DNA from: Pseudomonas poae | GTDB taxonomy: Bacteria > Pseudomonadota > Gammaproteobacteria > Pseudomonadales > Pseudomonadaceae | Length of the DNA: 64,000 nucleotides | Direction of reading: 5' to 3' | Assembly (NCBI GenBank): GCA_028869255.1 | Contig: CP110972.1 | Span: 2,671,001-2,735,000, forward strand | In this document: positions 26,428-37,161 of the stretch, piece after piece | Numbering within the stretch: the stretch's first letter is position 1 | Layout: each line of letters starts with the position of its first letter | Program-made: the position numbers and the translations under genes | Notes under the pieces: model-generated | Database searches by the model: none | What the model was told of the DNA's origin: nothing | What the model saw: the letters and a program-made list of their open reading frames with translations, nothing else

Positions 26428-27063
26428 ATGGTGATCAAGAAGACCGGTATTCGGGCCCAACAGGCCGACCAGACGCGTGCGCGCATCTTGCAGGCGGCGG
26501 TCAAGGTGTTTACCCGCGACGGGTATTCCGGTGGGCGGGTCGACACCATCTCCAAGGAAGCCGACTCCAACGACCGCATGCTTTATTACTATTTCGGCAG
26601 CAAGGAACACCTGTTCGTCTGCGTGCTGGAACACATTTACGAGCAATTCAACAAGGCCGAAAGCAAGCTCAAGCTGGACCTGAACTCACCCGTGCAGGCC
26701 CTGCACGAGCTGGTGGCGTTTATCTGGAACTACTACGTCAAGCACCCCGAATTCGTGGCGATCCTGAGCATCGAGAACCTGCACCAGGGCAAACACGCCC
26801 AGCAGTCCGGCGAACTGCGCAGGCTGTCGGGGGAAGCGGTCGGCGTGCTGCGGCCGATCATCGAAGCGGGTCAAGCCCAGGGCGTGTTCCGCCAGGATCT
26901 GGACCTCAAGCACGTGTACTTGATGATCGCCTCGCTGTGCTACTTCTATAACTCCAACCGCCATACCCTCAGCTCGTTCCTGGGGGAAAACCTCGCGGAT
27001 AAAGGGCTGCAGCAGGATTGGCTGGGGTTTATCAGCGATCTGGTGTTGCGCGGCGTCCGGTAA
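26428..27063 (+). CDS. nicS: TetR-family regulator, probable NicS repressor of nicAB
   Basis: This 211-residue TetR protein has a helix-turn-helix at about 15-60 (TRARILQAAVKVFTRDGYSGGRVDTISKEADSNDRMLYYYFGSKEHLF) and a helical effector domain. It lies immediately beyond nicB, convergent with it. In P. putida KT2440 the TetR-type NicS, which represses nicAB and responds to nicotinate and 6-hydroxynicotinate, belongs to the same locus. The name is therefore inferred from family and position. The ATG at 26428 is chosen because it starts a normal TetR N-terminus; the frame is open 47 codons further. A 22-base palindrome upstream of nicA is a candidate target. Confidence 0.75.
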   Translation: MVIKKTGIRAQQADQTRARILQAAVKVFTRDGYSGGRVDTISKEADSNDRMLYYYFGSKEHLFVCVLEHIYEQFNKAESKLKLDLNSPVQALHELVAFIWNYYVKHPEFVAILSIENLHQGKHAQQSGELRRLSGEAVGVLRPIIEAGQAQGVFRQDLDLKHVYLMIASLCYFYNSNRHTLSSFLGENLADKGLQQDWLGFISDLVLRGVR

Positions 27064-27078
27064 AAATGCGATCCAAAT

Positions 27079-27166
27079 GTGGGAGCGGGCTTGCTCGCGA
27101 ATGCGCGGGTTCAGTTGGCATATTGGGTGAATGACACACCGCATTCGCGAGCAAGCCCGCTCCCAC
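27079..27166. repeat. REPIN, GTGGGAGCGGGC family
   Basis: Arms GTGGGAGCGGGCTTGCTCGC onward and the complement ending CCGCTCCCAC, of the same family as the elements at 24436, 31906 and 36944. It separates the convergent nicS and nicB genes. Confidence 0.87.
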
Positions 27167-27181
27167 TTTGACCGCGTTGCA

Positions 27182-30100
27182 TCAATGGGTGCCGGGGTTG
27201 GCGCGCAAGTGTGCGACCTTCTGCTCCAACCCCTTCCAAGCCGACGCATTCGGCGCGAATTGCCCGCGCAGGTACGCCACCAGATCCGCCACTTGAGTGT
27301 TGGAGAGGCTGTCCTTGAACCCCGGCATATAGCCCAGGTCCTTGGTCGCCGGGGTGTTGATACCCTGCAAAATCACCTTGATCAAGTTGTCCGGCTGATC
27401 GCTGTGCACATTGGTATTGGTGGCCAGTGACGGGCTGACGCCAAACAGTGTCGGCCCCTGCCCATCGGCATGGCAGGCCCTGCACGAGCCTTCGAATACG
27501 CGTCGGCCGTTGGGGTTCGGCACCGTGATCGCCGCTGCCACCTGAGCCTCAGCCGCAGCCTCGCCATTGAGCGATGCCAGGTACACCGCCATGGCACGGA
27601 TATCCGCCGTGGGCAGTTTCGACAATTCACTCACCACCGGCCCCATGGGGCCCGCCGCCACGCCATGCGCATCCGAATAACCGGTGCTCAAATAGGTGAA
27701 CAGCTGATCTTCGGTCCATGGCGTCGGCGCCTTGGACAAGCCCGTCAGTGGCGGCGCCTCCCAGCCATCGACCTTGCCACCGGCCAGGAAGGATTTACCG
27801 CCCTTCTCAGCGCCCATCCAGTTACGTGGCGAATGGCACGCGGCGCAGTGGCCCAAACCGTTCACCAGATAATTCCCGCGATTCCACTGCGCACTGCGCT
27901 CAGGCTGCAGCGTGATTTCGCCGCGCCTTAAATTCAGGGCATTCCACCCTGCCATCAATGGCCGGATATTGAACGGGAACCGCATGGCATTCGGTGTCGG
28001 CGCCTGGCTGACCGGCGCCTGGGACATCAGGTAGGCATACAGCGCCTGCATATCCGCATCGTTGATATTGCGAAACGCCGTGTAGGGAAACGCCGGGTAC
28101 AGGTTGCGCCCATCGCGGCCAATCCCGTCGCGCATTGCTCGTTCAAACGCGGGGTACGACCAGGCGCCGATGCCGGTCTGCACATCCGGGGTGATATTGC
28201 TGCTGTACAGCGTGCCGAACGGCGTCTGCATCGCCAACCCGCCGGCATTGGCTGCGCCACCGGGCGCGGTATGGCACACCGCGCAGTCACCCACGGCCGC
28301 CAGCAAGCGCCCGCGTTCCAGGGTGGCCTTGGACCAGGTGCCCGCGCTGGGCGGCGCGATCGGTGCGATTTCAGCGTGAAATGGCCAGGCCGTGGCCAAC
28401 AGCGCGCCCAAGGTGGCAAACAGCGCACCGAACCACCCTGTGCGGCGCTTTTGCGGCGACTTGGCTGGCTCGCGCAAGGTGCTGGCGTTCAGCGCCGCCA
28501 GCACGCGCTCCGGGGTGATCGGCAACTCGCGAAAGCGAATCCCGGTGGCGTCATAGATCGCATTGGCAATCGCCGCCGCGCTCGGCACCGACGCCGACTC
28601 ACCGGCGCCCATGGGCGGCTGATCCTGGCGCGGCATCATCATTACGTCGATCTTGGGCACTTCGGGAAAGGTCAGGATCGGGTAACCGCCCCACTCCTTG
28701 CTCGCCACCGTCGACTCTTCAAAGGTCACGCGCTCCTTGAGCACGCGGCTGGTGGACTGGATCACGTTGCCGTGGATCTGATGCTGCACCCCCGCCGGGT
28801 TGATCATCATCCCCGAATCATGGCCGATCACCACCCGCGTCACCGACACATCGCCGGTCTGTTTGTCGATGGCCACGTCCGCCACCCAGGCCGCCCACGC
28901 CGCGCCGAAACCGGGGAACTTGCTGTGGATGTAACGCGCATAGGCAAAGCCGCGGCCGCGCAGCAGGTGGTCTTCGTTGGCGGTTTGCATCGGCGCGGTG
29001 CGCGGTACCCAGTTGGCACGTTCGGCAGTGGATTTCACCAGGTCGATGGCGCGCTCATCCTTCAAATAACGCAGGCGGTATTCCACCGGATCGACCCCGG
29101 CGGCAAACGCCAGCTCGTCGATATAGGACTCATGCGCAAAGGTGTTGGGCAACGCCGAGACGCCACGCATCCATGAGGCGCGCACGATGGGCGCCATGTC
29201 GTTGATGGTCACGCGCAGGTTGTCGATGGCATAAGGCGGGATCGAGGTGCGGTCGCCCATCTCGAACATCGCCGCCACCGGCTCGACACGGCCGGTGAGC
29301 AACAGCGCCAGGGTCGGCGCGCCATTGGACGGGTAGCTGGTTGCAAAATCGTAGGCGGCAATACTGCCGTCGGCGTTGAGGCCGCCGTCGACCTCCATCA
29401 ATTGCGCGGTGCCCTTGGGCTCCCACAGGTGCTCCTGTTCGCGGCTCAGTTGCACCCGCACCGGCTTGCCCACGGCGCGCGACAGCAGCAACGCGTCGGC
29501 ACACACATCGTCGGCGCAATTGCGCCCGTAACAGCCGGAGGCTTCCATGCGGATCACATCGATCAGCGCTTCATCACATTCCAGCAACCAGGCAAGGTCG
29601 GCGCGCAGCAGATGCGGGTTCTGGCTGCCGGACCATACGCGGCTACCCGCTTCCTGGTAATCCGCCACGCCACAGGACGGGCCGATCGAACCATGCATCT
29701 GATACGGCCACAAATAACTGCGCGGCATGCGCTGGCTGGCACCGGCCAGGGCTTCGTCGACCGTGCCCTGGTCGAGCACGGTGCGGCGTACCCGTGGGTT
29801 GTCGCGGATCGCCTGCGCCACATCGCTCAGGTCCGGCAAGGCGTTGTTCCAGGGTTTCCAGTGCACCTGCAACGCGTGGGCGGCCTTGATCGCCTGCTCT
29901 TCGCGCAGCGCCACCACGCCGACAAAATCGCGAATCACCACCACCGCGACAACCCCCGGGATATGCGCGATGGACGCCTCATCCACACTCAGCAGGCTAT
30001 TGCCGACAAAATCCCCGCAATCCAGCCCCGCATACGGTGGGCGCACCACCCGGCCATGAAGCATGTCGGGCACGCGCATATCGTGCACGTAGGTCAACTC

Positions 30101-30703
30101 GCCGGTGGCCTTGCCGGGGATATCCACGCGTGCGGCGCCCTTGCCCACCAGGCGGTAATCCTCGATGGCTTTTAACGGCGCATCGCCGCTGATGCGCAAC
30201 TGGTCGTGCTGCCCGCTGACCAGCTCGCCGTAGGTTGTGGTGCGCCCGTCCGGCGCCTGCACAACGCCGGCTTCAACCTTAAGCCCGGCAGTACTCACGC
30301 CCCAGCGTCCCGCCGCCCGCGCCAGCAGAAAGCGCCGCGCTTCGGCGGCCGCATTGCGCAGGGGGATCGCCGAAATCTGCAAGGTCGCGCTGGCAATGGT
30401 CGCGCCCTGGTTCGGCACGCGCTCGGTGTCGCCCAGGACCATCTTGATCTGGTCCATCGTCAGGTCCAGCTCTTCGGCCACAATCTGCGCCAGCGAGGTG
30501 CGAATGCCGGTGCCCAGGTCCACATGCCCGTTGAACGCGTAGACCAACCCATCATCGTTCACCGCGATAAACAGCCCCAGCTCCTTGGGCTTCACCGTCG
30601 GCGTACCGCCCTTGGCCACCGGGCCGGAAGGCGGCAGCACATCATCGACGATCAACAACACGCCGGCCTTGGCCAGCCACTGGTCACGGGAAATATCGGT
30701 CAT
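27182..30703 (-). CDS. nicB: Nicotinate hydroxylase large subunit: molybdopterin domain fused to three cytochromes c
   Basis: This 1173-residue subunit of the two-component nicotinate hydroxylase converts nicotinate to 6-hydroxynicotinate. Residues about 1-740 form the xanthine-oxidase-type molybdenum domain (GHVDLGTGIRTSLAQIVAEEL, GATIASATLQ, PMGAGESASVPSAAAIANAIYDATG). A hydrophobic anchor follows near residue 760 (WFGALFATLGALLATAWPF), then three cytochrome c domains with haem motifs CAVCH (about 808), CAACH (about 953) and CRACH (about 1076). Electrons thus leave through cytochromes to the respiratory chain rather than through FAD, as in P. putida NicB. The ATG at 30703 overlaps the nicA stop (ATGA); the open frame upstream is not coding. 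Confidence 0.95.
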   Translation of the reverse strand: MTDISRDQWLAKAGVLLIVDDVLPPSGPVAKGGTPTVKPKELGLFIAVNDDGLVYAFNGHVDLGTGIRTSLAQIVAEELDLTMDQIKMVLGDTERVPNQGATIASATLQISAIPLRNAAAEARRFLLARAAGRWGVSTAGLKVEAGVVQAPDGRTTTYGELVSGQHDQLRISGDAPLKAIEDYRLVGKGAARVDIPGKATGELTYVHDMRVPDMLHGRVVRPPYAGLDCGDFVGNSLLSVDEASIAHIPGVVAVVVIRDFVGVVALREEQAIKAAHALQVHWKPWNNALPDLSDVAQAIRDNPRVRRTVLDQGTVDEALAGASQRMPRSYLWPYQMHGSIGPSCGVADYQEAGSRVWSGSQNPHLLRADLAWLLECDEALIDVIRMEASGCYGRNCADDVCADALLLSRAVGKPVRVQLSREQEHLWEPKGTAQLMEVDGGLNADGSIAAYDFATSYPSNGAPTLALLLTGRVEPVAAMFEMGDRTSIPPYAIDNLRVTINDMAPIVRASWMRGVSALPNTFAHESYIDELAFAAGVDPVEYRLRYLKDERAIDLVKSTAERANWVPRTAPMQTANEDHLLRGRGFAYARYIHSKFPGFGAAWAAWVADVAIDKQTGDVSVTRVVIGHDSGMMINPAGVQHQIHGNVIQSTSRVLKERVTFEESTVASKEWGGYPILTFPEVPKIDVMMMPRQDQPPMGAGESASVPSAAAIANAIYDATGIRFRELPITPERVLAALNASTLREPAKSPQKRRTGWFGALFATLGALLATAWPFHAEIAPIAPPSAGTWSKATLERGRLLAAVGDCAVCHTAPGGAANAGGLAMQTPFGTLYSSNITPDVQTGIGAWSYPAFERAMRDGIGRDGRNLYPAFPYTAFRNINDADMQALYAYLMSQAPVSQAPTPNAMRFPFNIRPLMAGWNALNLRRGEITLQPERSAQWNRGNYLVNGLGHCAACHSPRNWMGAEKGGKSFLAGGKVDGWEAPPLTGLSKAPTPWTEDQLFTYLSTGYSDAHGVAAGPMGPVVSELSKLPTADIRAMAVYLASLNGEAAAEAQVAAAITVPNPNGRRVFEGSCRACHADGQGPTLFGVSPSLATNTNVHSDQPDNLIKVILQGINTPATKDLGYMPGFKDSLSNTQVADLVAYLRGQFAPNASAWKGLEQKVAHLRANPGTH

Positions 30704-31191
30704 GGTCGGCCATCCACGGTCAGGAGTTGAGCGGCGCGCAGCACTGCACGCAGGATTTCGATATGGGTGCCGCAACGGCAAAGGTTGCCTGACAGTTCGG
30801 CGCGCACCTCGGCTTCGCTGGGGTTGGGGTTGCGGTCGAGCAACGCCTTGGCGGTCATGATCATGCCGTTGAGGCAATAGCCGCATTGCGCGGCCTGCTC
30901 ATCGATAAAGGCTTGCTGTACCGGGTGCGGCGCCTGGCGTGTGCCCAAGCCTTCGAGGGTGGCGATCGCGCGCCCCGCAGCGCCCGCCAACGGGAACACG
31001 CAGGAGCGTGCGGCGACGCCATCGATGATGACCGTGCAGGCGCCACACTCCCCCAAGCCGCAGCCGTATTTGGGGCCGTTGAGCGCCAGGTCATTGCGCA
31101 ACACCAGCAACAGCGGGGTATCCGCCATGGCGCTGACTTCGCAGGTGTTGCCATTGACCTCAAGCGTTACCGTGATGTTCTGGCTGATCAT
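30700..31191 (-). CDS. nicA: Nicotinate hydroxylase small subunit, 2Fe-2S protein
   Basis: This 163-residue protein has a plant-type ferredoxin domain (CGLGECGACTVIIDG plus a fourth Cys in ARSCVFPL) and a helical second cluster domain (CGYCLNGMIM and NLCRCGTH), the standard small subunit of molybdenum hydroxylases. It passes electrons from the molybdenum centre in NicB to the NicB cytochromes. nicB overlaps its stop codon. The promoter must lie in 31192-31377, where a 22-base palindrome is the likely repressor site. Confidence 0.95.
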   Translation of the reverse strand: MISQNITVTLEVNGNTCEVSAMADTPLLLVLRNDLALNGPKYGCGLGECGACTVIIDGVAARSCVFPLAGAAGRAIATLEGLGTRQAPHPVQQAFIDEQAAQCGYCLNGMIMTAKALLDRNPNPSEAEVRAELSGNLCRCGTHIEILRAVLRAAQLLTVDGRP

Positions 31192-31281
31192 TCGCTTCGC
31201 CTGTAACAGTTGGTGAAGCAGGCACTACATGAAACAGCCAAAAAAAGCATCGCGGACCTGGGGTCTCGCGACACACTTGAC

Positions 31282-31303
31282 TGATGAAGTGACTACTACA
31301 TCA
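31282..31303. promoter_or_regulatory. 22-bp imperfect palindrome upstream of nicAB, candidate NicS operator
   Basis: Half-sites TGATGAAGT (31282-31290) and ACTACATCA (31295-31303) are complementary at eight of nine positions around GACT. It lies about 90 bases upstream of the nicA ATG, in the only region that can hold the nicAB promoter. Length and symmetry fit a TetR-family site. Assignment to NicS is inference. Confidence 0.5.
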
Positions 31304-31344
31304 ACTCAGAGCAAAAACGATGCCAGAAGCCGCACAGAAACTCC

Positions 31345-31372
31345 GTGGCGAGGGAGCTTGCTCCCTCGCCAC
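31345..31372. repeat. Single REP hairpin between nicA and nicR
   Basis: GTGGCGAGGGAGC and GCTCCCTCGCCAC pair around a two-base centre. It is a solitary REP unit five bases beyond the nicR stop codon and may protect or terminate the nicR transcript. The nicAB promoter region lies on its other side. Confidence 0.8.
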
Positions 31373-31377
31373 AGGGG

Positions 31378-31848
31378 TCAGTCTTGCGGATCGTCGATCA
31401 TCTTGCGCAACAGAAACAGCACCGCCACGCGCTCGGCGGGGTTGAGGTTGCTCATGGTCAGCTCACTGATCTGCGCTGCACGGGGCGCCGTCTGGGCGAC
31501 CAGTTCGGCGCCGCAAGCAGACAAGTCCACCACCACCTTGCGCTTGTCCTGCGGGTCCGGCTCCAGCGTGATCAGTTCCTTGGCCTTGAGCCGCTCGACG
31601 ATACCGCGAATGGTCGCCTGGTCCACCGCCGTGGCCTTGACCAGTTCGGTGAGCGAACTTGCACCGTGATCGCGCAGGGCGCACAGGGTGACGAACTGCA
31701 CGGCAGTAAGCTGCGAGTCGCCGACATTCTGCTGAAAGATCGCCAGATGGCGCTGGTAGGCCTTGCGCAACAGGTGGCCAACTTGTTCAGAAAAGACATA
31801 GGAATCAGGCACGGCGGGCTCAGTGGGTGATGTGCGATGGGGTGGCAT
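31378..31848 (-). CDS. nicR: MarR-family repressor NicR
   Basis: This 156-residue MarR-type winged-helix regulator shows SYVFSEQVGHLLRKAYQRHLAIFQQ, then the recognition region SLTELVKATAVDQATIRGIVERLKAKELI and the wing LEPDPQDKRKVVVDLS. In P. putida NicR represses the nicXR and nicCDEFTP operons, with 6-hydroxynicotinate as inducer. Here it lies downstream of nicX on the same strand, as there, but with a REPIN between. The ATG at 31848 (MPPHRTS) is preferred; no strong SD is visible, and the open frame runs 18 codons further upstream. Confidence 0.9.
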   Translation of the reverse strand: MPPHRTSPTEPAVPDSYVFSEQVGHLLRKAYQRHLAIFQQNVGDSQLTAVQFVTLCALRDHGASSLTELVKATAVDQATIRGIVERLKAKELITLEPDPQDKRKVVVDLSACGAELVAQTAPRAAQISELTMSNLNPAERVAVLFLLRKMIDDPQD

Positions 31849-31905
31849 GATGGCGGGGATAGGCGAATGACTCAAGGATATTGCTGAAGAAACACCGCTC
31901 AAAAT

Positions 31906-31993
31906 GTGGGAGCGGGCTCGCTCGCGAATGCAGCGGTTCAGTCGACATCTTCAGTGACTGATACACCGCATTCGCGAGCAAGCCCGCTCCCAC
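31906..31993. repeat. REPIN, GTGGGAGCGGGC family, between nicX and nicR
   Basis: Arms GTGGGAGCGGGCTCGCTCGC onward and the complement ending CCGCTCCCAC, with one mismatch in the left arm (CTCG for CTTG). It lies inside the expected nicXR transcript. Confidence 0.87.
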
Positions 31994-32003
31994 ACTTGGA
32001 TCT

Positions 32004-33056
32004 TCAGCGAGCCAGGGAGGCTGCTGGCGCAACCACATCACCGGCGATCACCACCGCCTCATCATCCAGGTACACATCACAATTGCGCAGCGGAATATCC
32101 ATATGGCACGGGGTCTTGCGCGTGCCGCCCACCTCGGTATTGGGCCCGGTGGAGAACAGGAAATTGCCGTAGAACGCCCGCGCATCCATGCACATCCCGT
32201 CGTTCTTGTCGTGCAAACCCATGGCCGTCCACTGCGCTCTGGGCTGCAAGCCCCAGCCGATATGGGAGATGCCGTACACCTCAGGGTCGTTGAAATACTT
32301 CATGTAGTCGCGCAGGTATTCGGCCTCGAACCCCCCGTGGATCCTGGTGATAAAGCCCTTCTCGATCTCCAGGGTGATCTTCTCGCGGGTGTAGGTCTTG
32401 AACGGCAACAGGATGTCGCCGATGTCCAGTACCAGCACGCCCTCGGCGGTTTCTTCATTCGGCCAGGAGAACAGGAACCCGCTCGGCCAGTGGTCCCAAC
32501 GCCCCGGCTCATCGGCAAACCCATACTCGGTCACCGACGGGTACTGCCCCAATGCAGCGCGAAAATCGCTGCCGGCACGGGACTTCACATGGATCGAACG
32601 CGCCTTCTTCAGCAGCTGTTCGGCGGCCAGCACGCGCACTTTGTCTGCTTCGGTGGGCAGCATGCGCGCCAGCACTTCCGGCGGTTCCACGGCCAGCAGG
32701 ATGCGCGTGCCGGTCTTGAGGATCTGCTCCTGCTCCGGCGAATGCAGCAGCATCATGGTATCGACGATCAGGTCAGCCGCCTCCAAGGCGCGCTGGGCCG
32801 CAAGATTGCCGGTGAGCGCGGTGTCGCCGCAGTAAGCGGTCATGTCATTGCCCATCGCCCGTGGATGGTTGAACGACGGCAACTCCACCGCATACACCTT
32901 GGCCCCCAAGCGCTGCGCCGCATCCATCGCGGCGCGCACGGTGCGTGGGTCGGAGTAATGGCTCTTGAGCACGGCGACGCTCTGGGTCGGGTCGACCTTC
33001 GAGAGCTTCAGCACGTGTTCAAACATCTGGGTCAGTTCGCAATCGCTTACCGGCAT
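32004..33056 (-). CDS. nicX: 2,5-dihydroxypyridine 5,6-dioxygenase
   Basis: This 350-residue, iron-dependent extradiol-like dioxygenase opens the ring of 2,5-dihydroxypyridine to N-formylmaleamate. It belongs to the leucine-aminopeptidase-like (M29-like) fold of NicX, not to classic extradiol families. The iron ligands known for P. putida NicX, His265, His318 and Asp320, fall at exactly these positions (SHIGWG and CHMD), and the length is identical. An AGGAGACAGGAA sequence precedes the ATG at 33056. It diverges from nicC across a region that holds two shared operator-like sequences. Confidence 0.95.
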   Translation of the reverse strand: MPVSDCELTQMFEHVLKLSKVDPTQSVAVLKSHYSDPRTVRAAMDAAQRLGAKVYAVELPSFNHPRAMGNDMTAYCGDTALTGNLAAQRALEAADLIVDTMMLLHSPEQEQILKTGTRILLAVEPPEVLARMLPTEADKVRVLAAEQLLKKARSIHVKSRAGSDFRAALGQYPSVTEYGFADEPGRWDHWPSGFLFSWPNEETAEGVLVLDIGDILLPFKTYTREKITLEIEKGFITRIHGGFEAEYLRDYMKYFNDPEVYGISHIGWGLQPRAQWTAMGLHDKNDGMCMDARAFYGNFLFSTGPNTEVGGTRKTPCHMDIPLRNCDVYLDDEAVVIAGDVVAPAASLAR

Positions 33057-33120
33057 TTTCCTGTCTCCTGTGGGGCTGCACCAAGTTCAGGCAACGCGCT
33101 TCACTCTAGTGCATTTTTAT

Positions 33121-33132
33121 AGCGTATACGCC
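33121..33132. promoter_or_regulatory. Candidate NicR operator, nicX side
   Basis: GCGTATACGC (33122-33131) is a perfect ten-base palindrome about 65 bases upstream of the nicX start. The nine bases AGCGTATAC recur at 33295-33303 upstream of nicC. Repetition before both divergent operons suggests the NicR target. Confidence 0.55.
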
Positions 33133-33294
33133 AATTAATAACGATAAGACCTTATTTGCAGGCGGACTGCAAGCATCGCACCAAAACGTTACCTATCGAA
33201 ACATAGCCAGCTTTTGTTGGGAATTTAACGTTACACAGGATAAATACGGCCAAAAAATAAATTTATAAAAGCAGGCTTCCCATTTTAAAAAATG

Positions 33295-33305
33295 AGCGTA
33301 TACAC
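33295..33305. promoter_or_regulatory. Candidate NicR operator, nicC side
   Basis: AGCGTATACAC shares AGCGTATAC with the palindrome on the nicX side and lies about 57 bases upstream of the nicC ATG. The second half-site is less symmetric (ACAC instead of ACGC). Confidence 0.5.
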
Positions 33306-33355
33306 TTTAAAAACCTTACGGACAGATGCCGCCGAAAAATCAACACAGAGGATAA

Positions 33356-35292
<1,937 letters not shown>

Positions 35293-35302
35293 GGAGACCC
35301 CC

Positions 35303-36055
35303 ATGCAGCAGCTCTACCGCATCGGCCAGATCGTGCCGAGCTCCAACACCACCATGGAAACCGAGATTCCGGCGATGCTCACCGCGCGCCAGGCGATTCG
35401 CCCCGAGCGCTTCACTTTCCACTCCAGCCGCATGCGTATGAAGCAAGTGCGCAAGGAAGAACTGGCAGCCATGGACGGCGAGTCCGACCGCTGCGCCGTC
35501 GAGTTGTCCGATGCCAAGGTCGACGTGCTGGGTTATGCATGCCTGGTGGCGATCATGGCCATGGGGCTGGGCTATCACCGCAACTCCGAACAACGCCTGC
35601 GCAAGGCCACCGCCGACAACGATGCCAACGCCCCGGTGATCACCAGCGCCGGTGCGCTGATCGAGGGCCTGAAAGTGATGGGCGCCAAGCGCATCGCGAT
35701 CGTCGCGCCGTACATGAAACCGTTGACCGAACTGGTGGTGAACTACATCCGCGAAGAAGGTTTTGAGGTGGTGGACTGGCGCGCCCTGGAGATCCCCGAC
35801 AACCTTGAAGTCGCCCGCCACGACCCGGCCAACCTGCCGGCCATCGTCGCCGGGATGAACCTGGAAGGTGTCGATGTGATCGTGCTCTCGGCCTGCGTGC
35901 AGATGCAGTCGCTGCCGGTGGTGGCCAAGGTCGAGGCACAAACCGGCAAGCCGGTACTCACCGCCGCCATCGCCACCACTTACGCGATGCTCAAGGCCCT
36001 GGACCTGGAGCCTATCGTTCCCGGCGCCGGCGCCCTGCTCTCTGGCGCTTACTAA
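35303..36055 (+). CDS. nicE: Maleate cis-trans isomerase
   Basis: This 250-residue Asp/Glu-racemase-superfamily enzyme converts maleate to fumarate. The two active-site cysteines expected of the family are Cys80 (LGYACLVAIM) and Cys198 (VLSACVQMQ), and the N-terminal substrate loop IGQIVPSSNTTMETE is intact. An AAGGAG sequence precedes the ATG. It follows nicD closely; nicF follows after a REPIN. Fumarate enters the TCA cycle. Confidence 0.95.
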   Translation: MQQLYRIGQIVPSSNTTMETEIPAMLTARQAIRPERFTFHSSRMRMKQVRKEELAAMDGESDRCAVELSDAKVDVLGYACLVAIMAMGLGYHRNSEQRLRKATADNDANAPVITSAGALIEGLKVMGAKRIAIVAPYMKPLTELVVNYIREEGFEVVDWRALEIPDNLEVARHDPANLPAIVAGMNLEGVDVIVLSACVQMQSLPVVAKVEAQTGKPVLTAAIATTYAMLKALDLEPIVPGAGALLSGAY

Positions 36056-36087
36056 GGCCGGCAGAATGGGCCTCTGTGGCGAACAGG

Positions 36088-36190
36088 CTTCTGTGGCGAG
36101 CGAGCTTGCTCGCGTTGGAGTGCGTAGCGCTCCCGCTTTTTTTGGGGCCGCTACGCAGCCCAACGCGAGCAAGCTCGCTCGCCACAGAAG
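36088..36190. repeat. REPIN, GTGGCGAGCG family, within the nicCDEF operon
   Basis: Arms CTTCTGTGGCGAGCGAGCTT onward and its complement ending GCTCGCCACAGAAG flank a core with an inner GTAGCG/CGCTAC stem and a seven-T run in the loop. It lies between nicE and nicF, so the transcript must read through a large hairpin to reach nicF. Confidence 0.87.
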
Positions 36191-36235
36191 CGCTCGCCAC
36201 GGGGTAGGTGTAATGCATAAAAGAGGACTTGAAGA

Positions 36236-36868
36236 ATGAGCGAACAATCCGCCGACGCCAACTACCAGGGTGTATGGGGCAATCGTATCGGCTTTGGCAA
36301 AAAAGCCGCGCTGTTGATGATCGACTTTATGCAGGGCTACACCACCGAAGGCGCGCCGCTGTTTGCGCCTGGCGTAGTCAGCGCCGTAAGCGAGAGTGTC
36401 GAGCTGCTGGCCAGTGCCCGCGAACATGGGATTGCGGTGGTGCACACCAATATCCGCTACCATCCCGGCCATTTCGTGGATGGCGGGATCTGGGTCAAGA
36501 AAGCCCCGGTGATGAAGGACATGGTCGAGGGCAACCCACTCGCGGCGTTCTGCGCCGACGTGCTGCCCCGGGCCGATGAGGTGGTGATTACCAAACAGTA
36601 CGCCAGCGCATTTTTCGGCAGCAGCCTGGCCCCGATGCTGCACGCGCAAGGAATCGACACCGTGGTACTGGCCGGCTGCTCCACCAGCGGCTGCATTCGT
36701 GCCACGGCGGTGGATGCGGTGCAACACGGGTTTCGCACCATCGTCGTGCGTGAGTGCGTCGGCGACCGACACCCCGCGCCCCATGAAGCCAACCTGTTCG
36801 ATATCGACAGCAAATATGGCGACGTGGTGAGCAAGCAGGAGGCAATGAGCAAATTCAGGGAGCAATAA
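36236..36868 (+). CDS. nicF: Maleamate amidohydrolase
   Basis: This 210-residue isochorismatase-family (cysteine hydrolase) enzyme turns maleamate into maleate and ammonia. The family's Asp-Lys-Cys triad appears as Asp30 (LMIDFMQGY), Lys120 (VITKQYASAF) and Cys153 (GCSTSGCIRAT). It begins SEQSADANYQGVWGNRIGFGKKAALL. In the pathway it acts after NicD and before NicE, although it is encoded last of the four. A REPIN separates it from nicE. Confidence 0.95.
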   Translation: MSEQSADANYQGVWGNRIGFGKKAALLMIDFMQGYTTEGAPLFAPGVVSAVSESVELLASAREHGIAVVHTNIRYHPGHFVDGGIWVKKAPVMKDMVEGNPLAAFCADVLPRADEVVITKQYASAFFGSSLAPMLHAQGIDTVVLAGCSTSGCIRATAVDAVQHGFRTIVVRECVGDRHPAPHEANLFDIDSKYGDVVSKQEAMSKFREQ

Positions 36869-36943
36869 GGATTCACCAGGAACCACGCCAAAGAGCCTGG
36901 TCCGGAAAAAGCTGAGCGCCTCCCCTTTGGAATGCAATCGAAT

Positions 36944-37030
36944 GTGGGAGCGGGCTTGCTCGCGAAAGCGGTGTATCAGGTGTCATCTATATGACTGACA
37001 CATCGCTTTCGCGAGCAAGCCCGCTCCCAC
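36944..37030. repeat. REPIN, GTGGGAGCGGGC family, between nicF and nicT
   Basis: Arms GTGGGAGCGGGCTTGCTCGC onward and the complement ending CCGCTCCCAC. It fills most of the 293-base gap between nicF and nicT, so nicT may need its own promoter in 37031-37161. Confidence 0.87.
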
Positions 37031-37161
37031 ACTAGATCACCTCCAACAGGGAAGTCTCATTCTTCTGACACTGCCTTTGGAAGTCGCTTCTACAGCACTC
37101 CGAAGTGCTGGAACAAAAGCGGCTGTATAAAAACCATAAGTCACCGCCAGGAGACACCCCG

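Noticed and set aside
30704..30886. Upstream extension of nicB by 61 codons
   Set aside because: It lies within nicA in another frame; the ATG at 30703 overlapping the nicA stop is the natural start.
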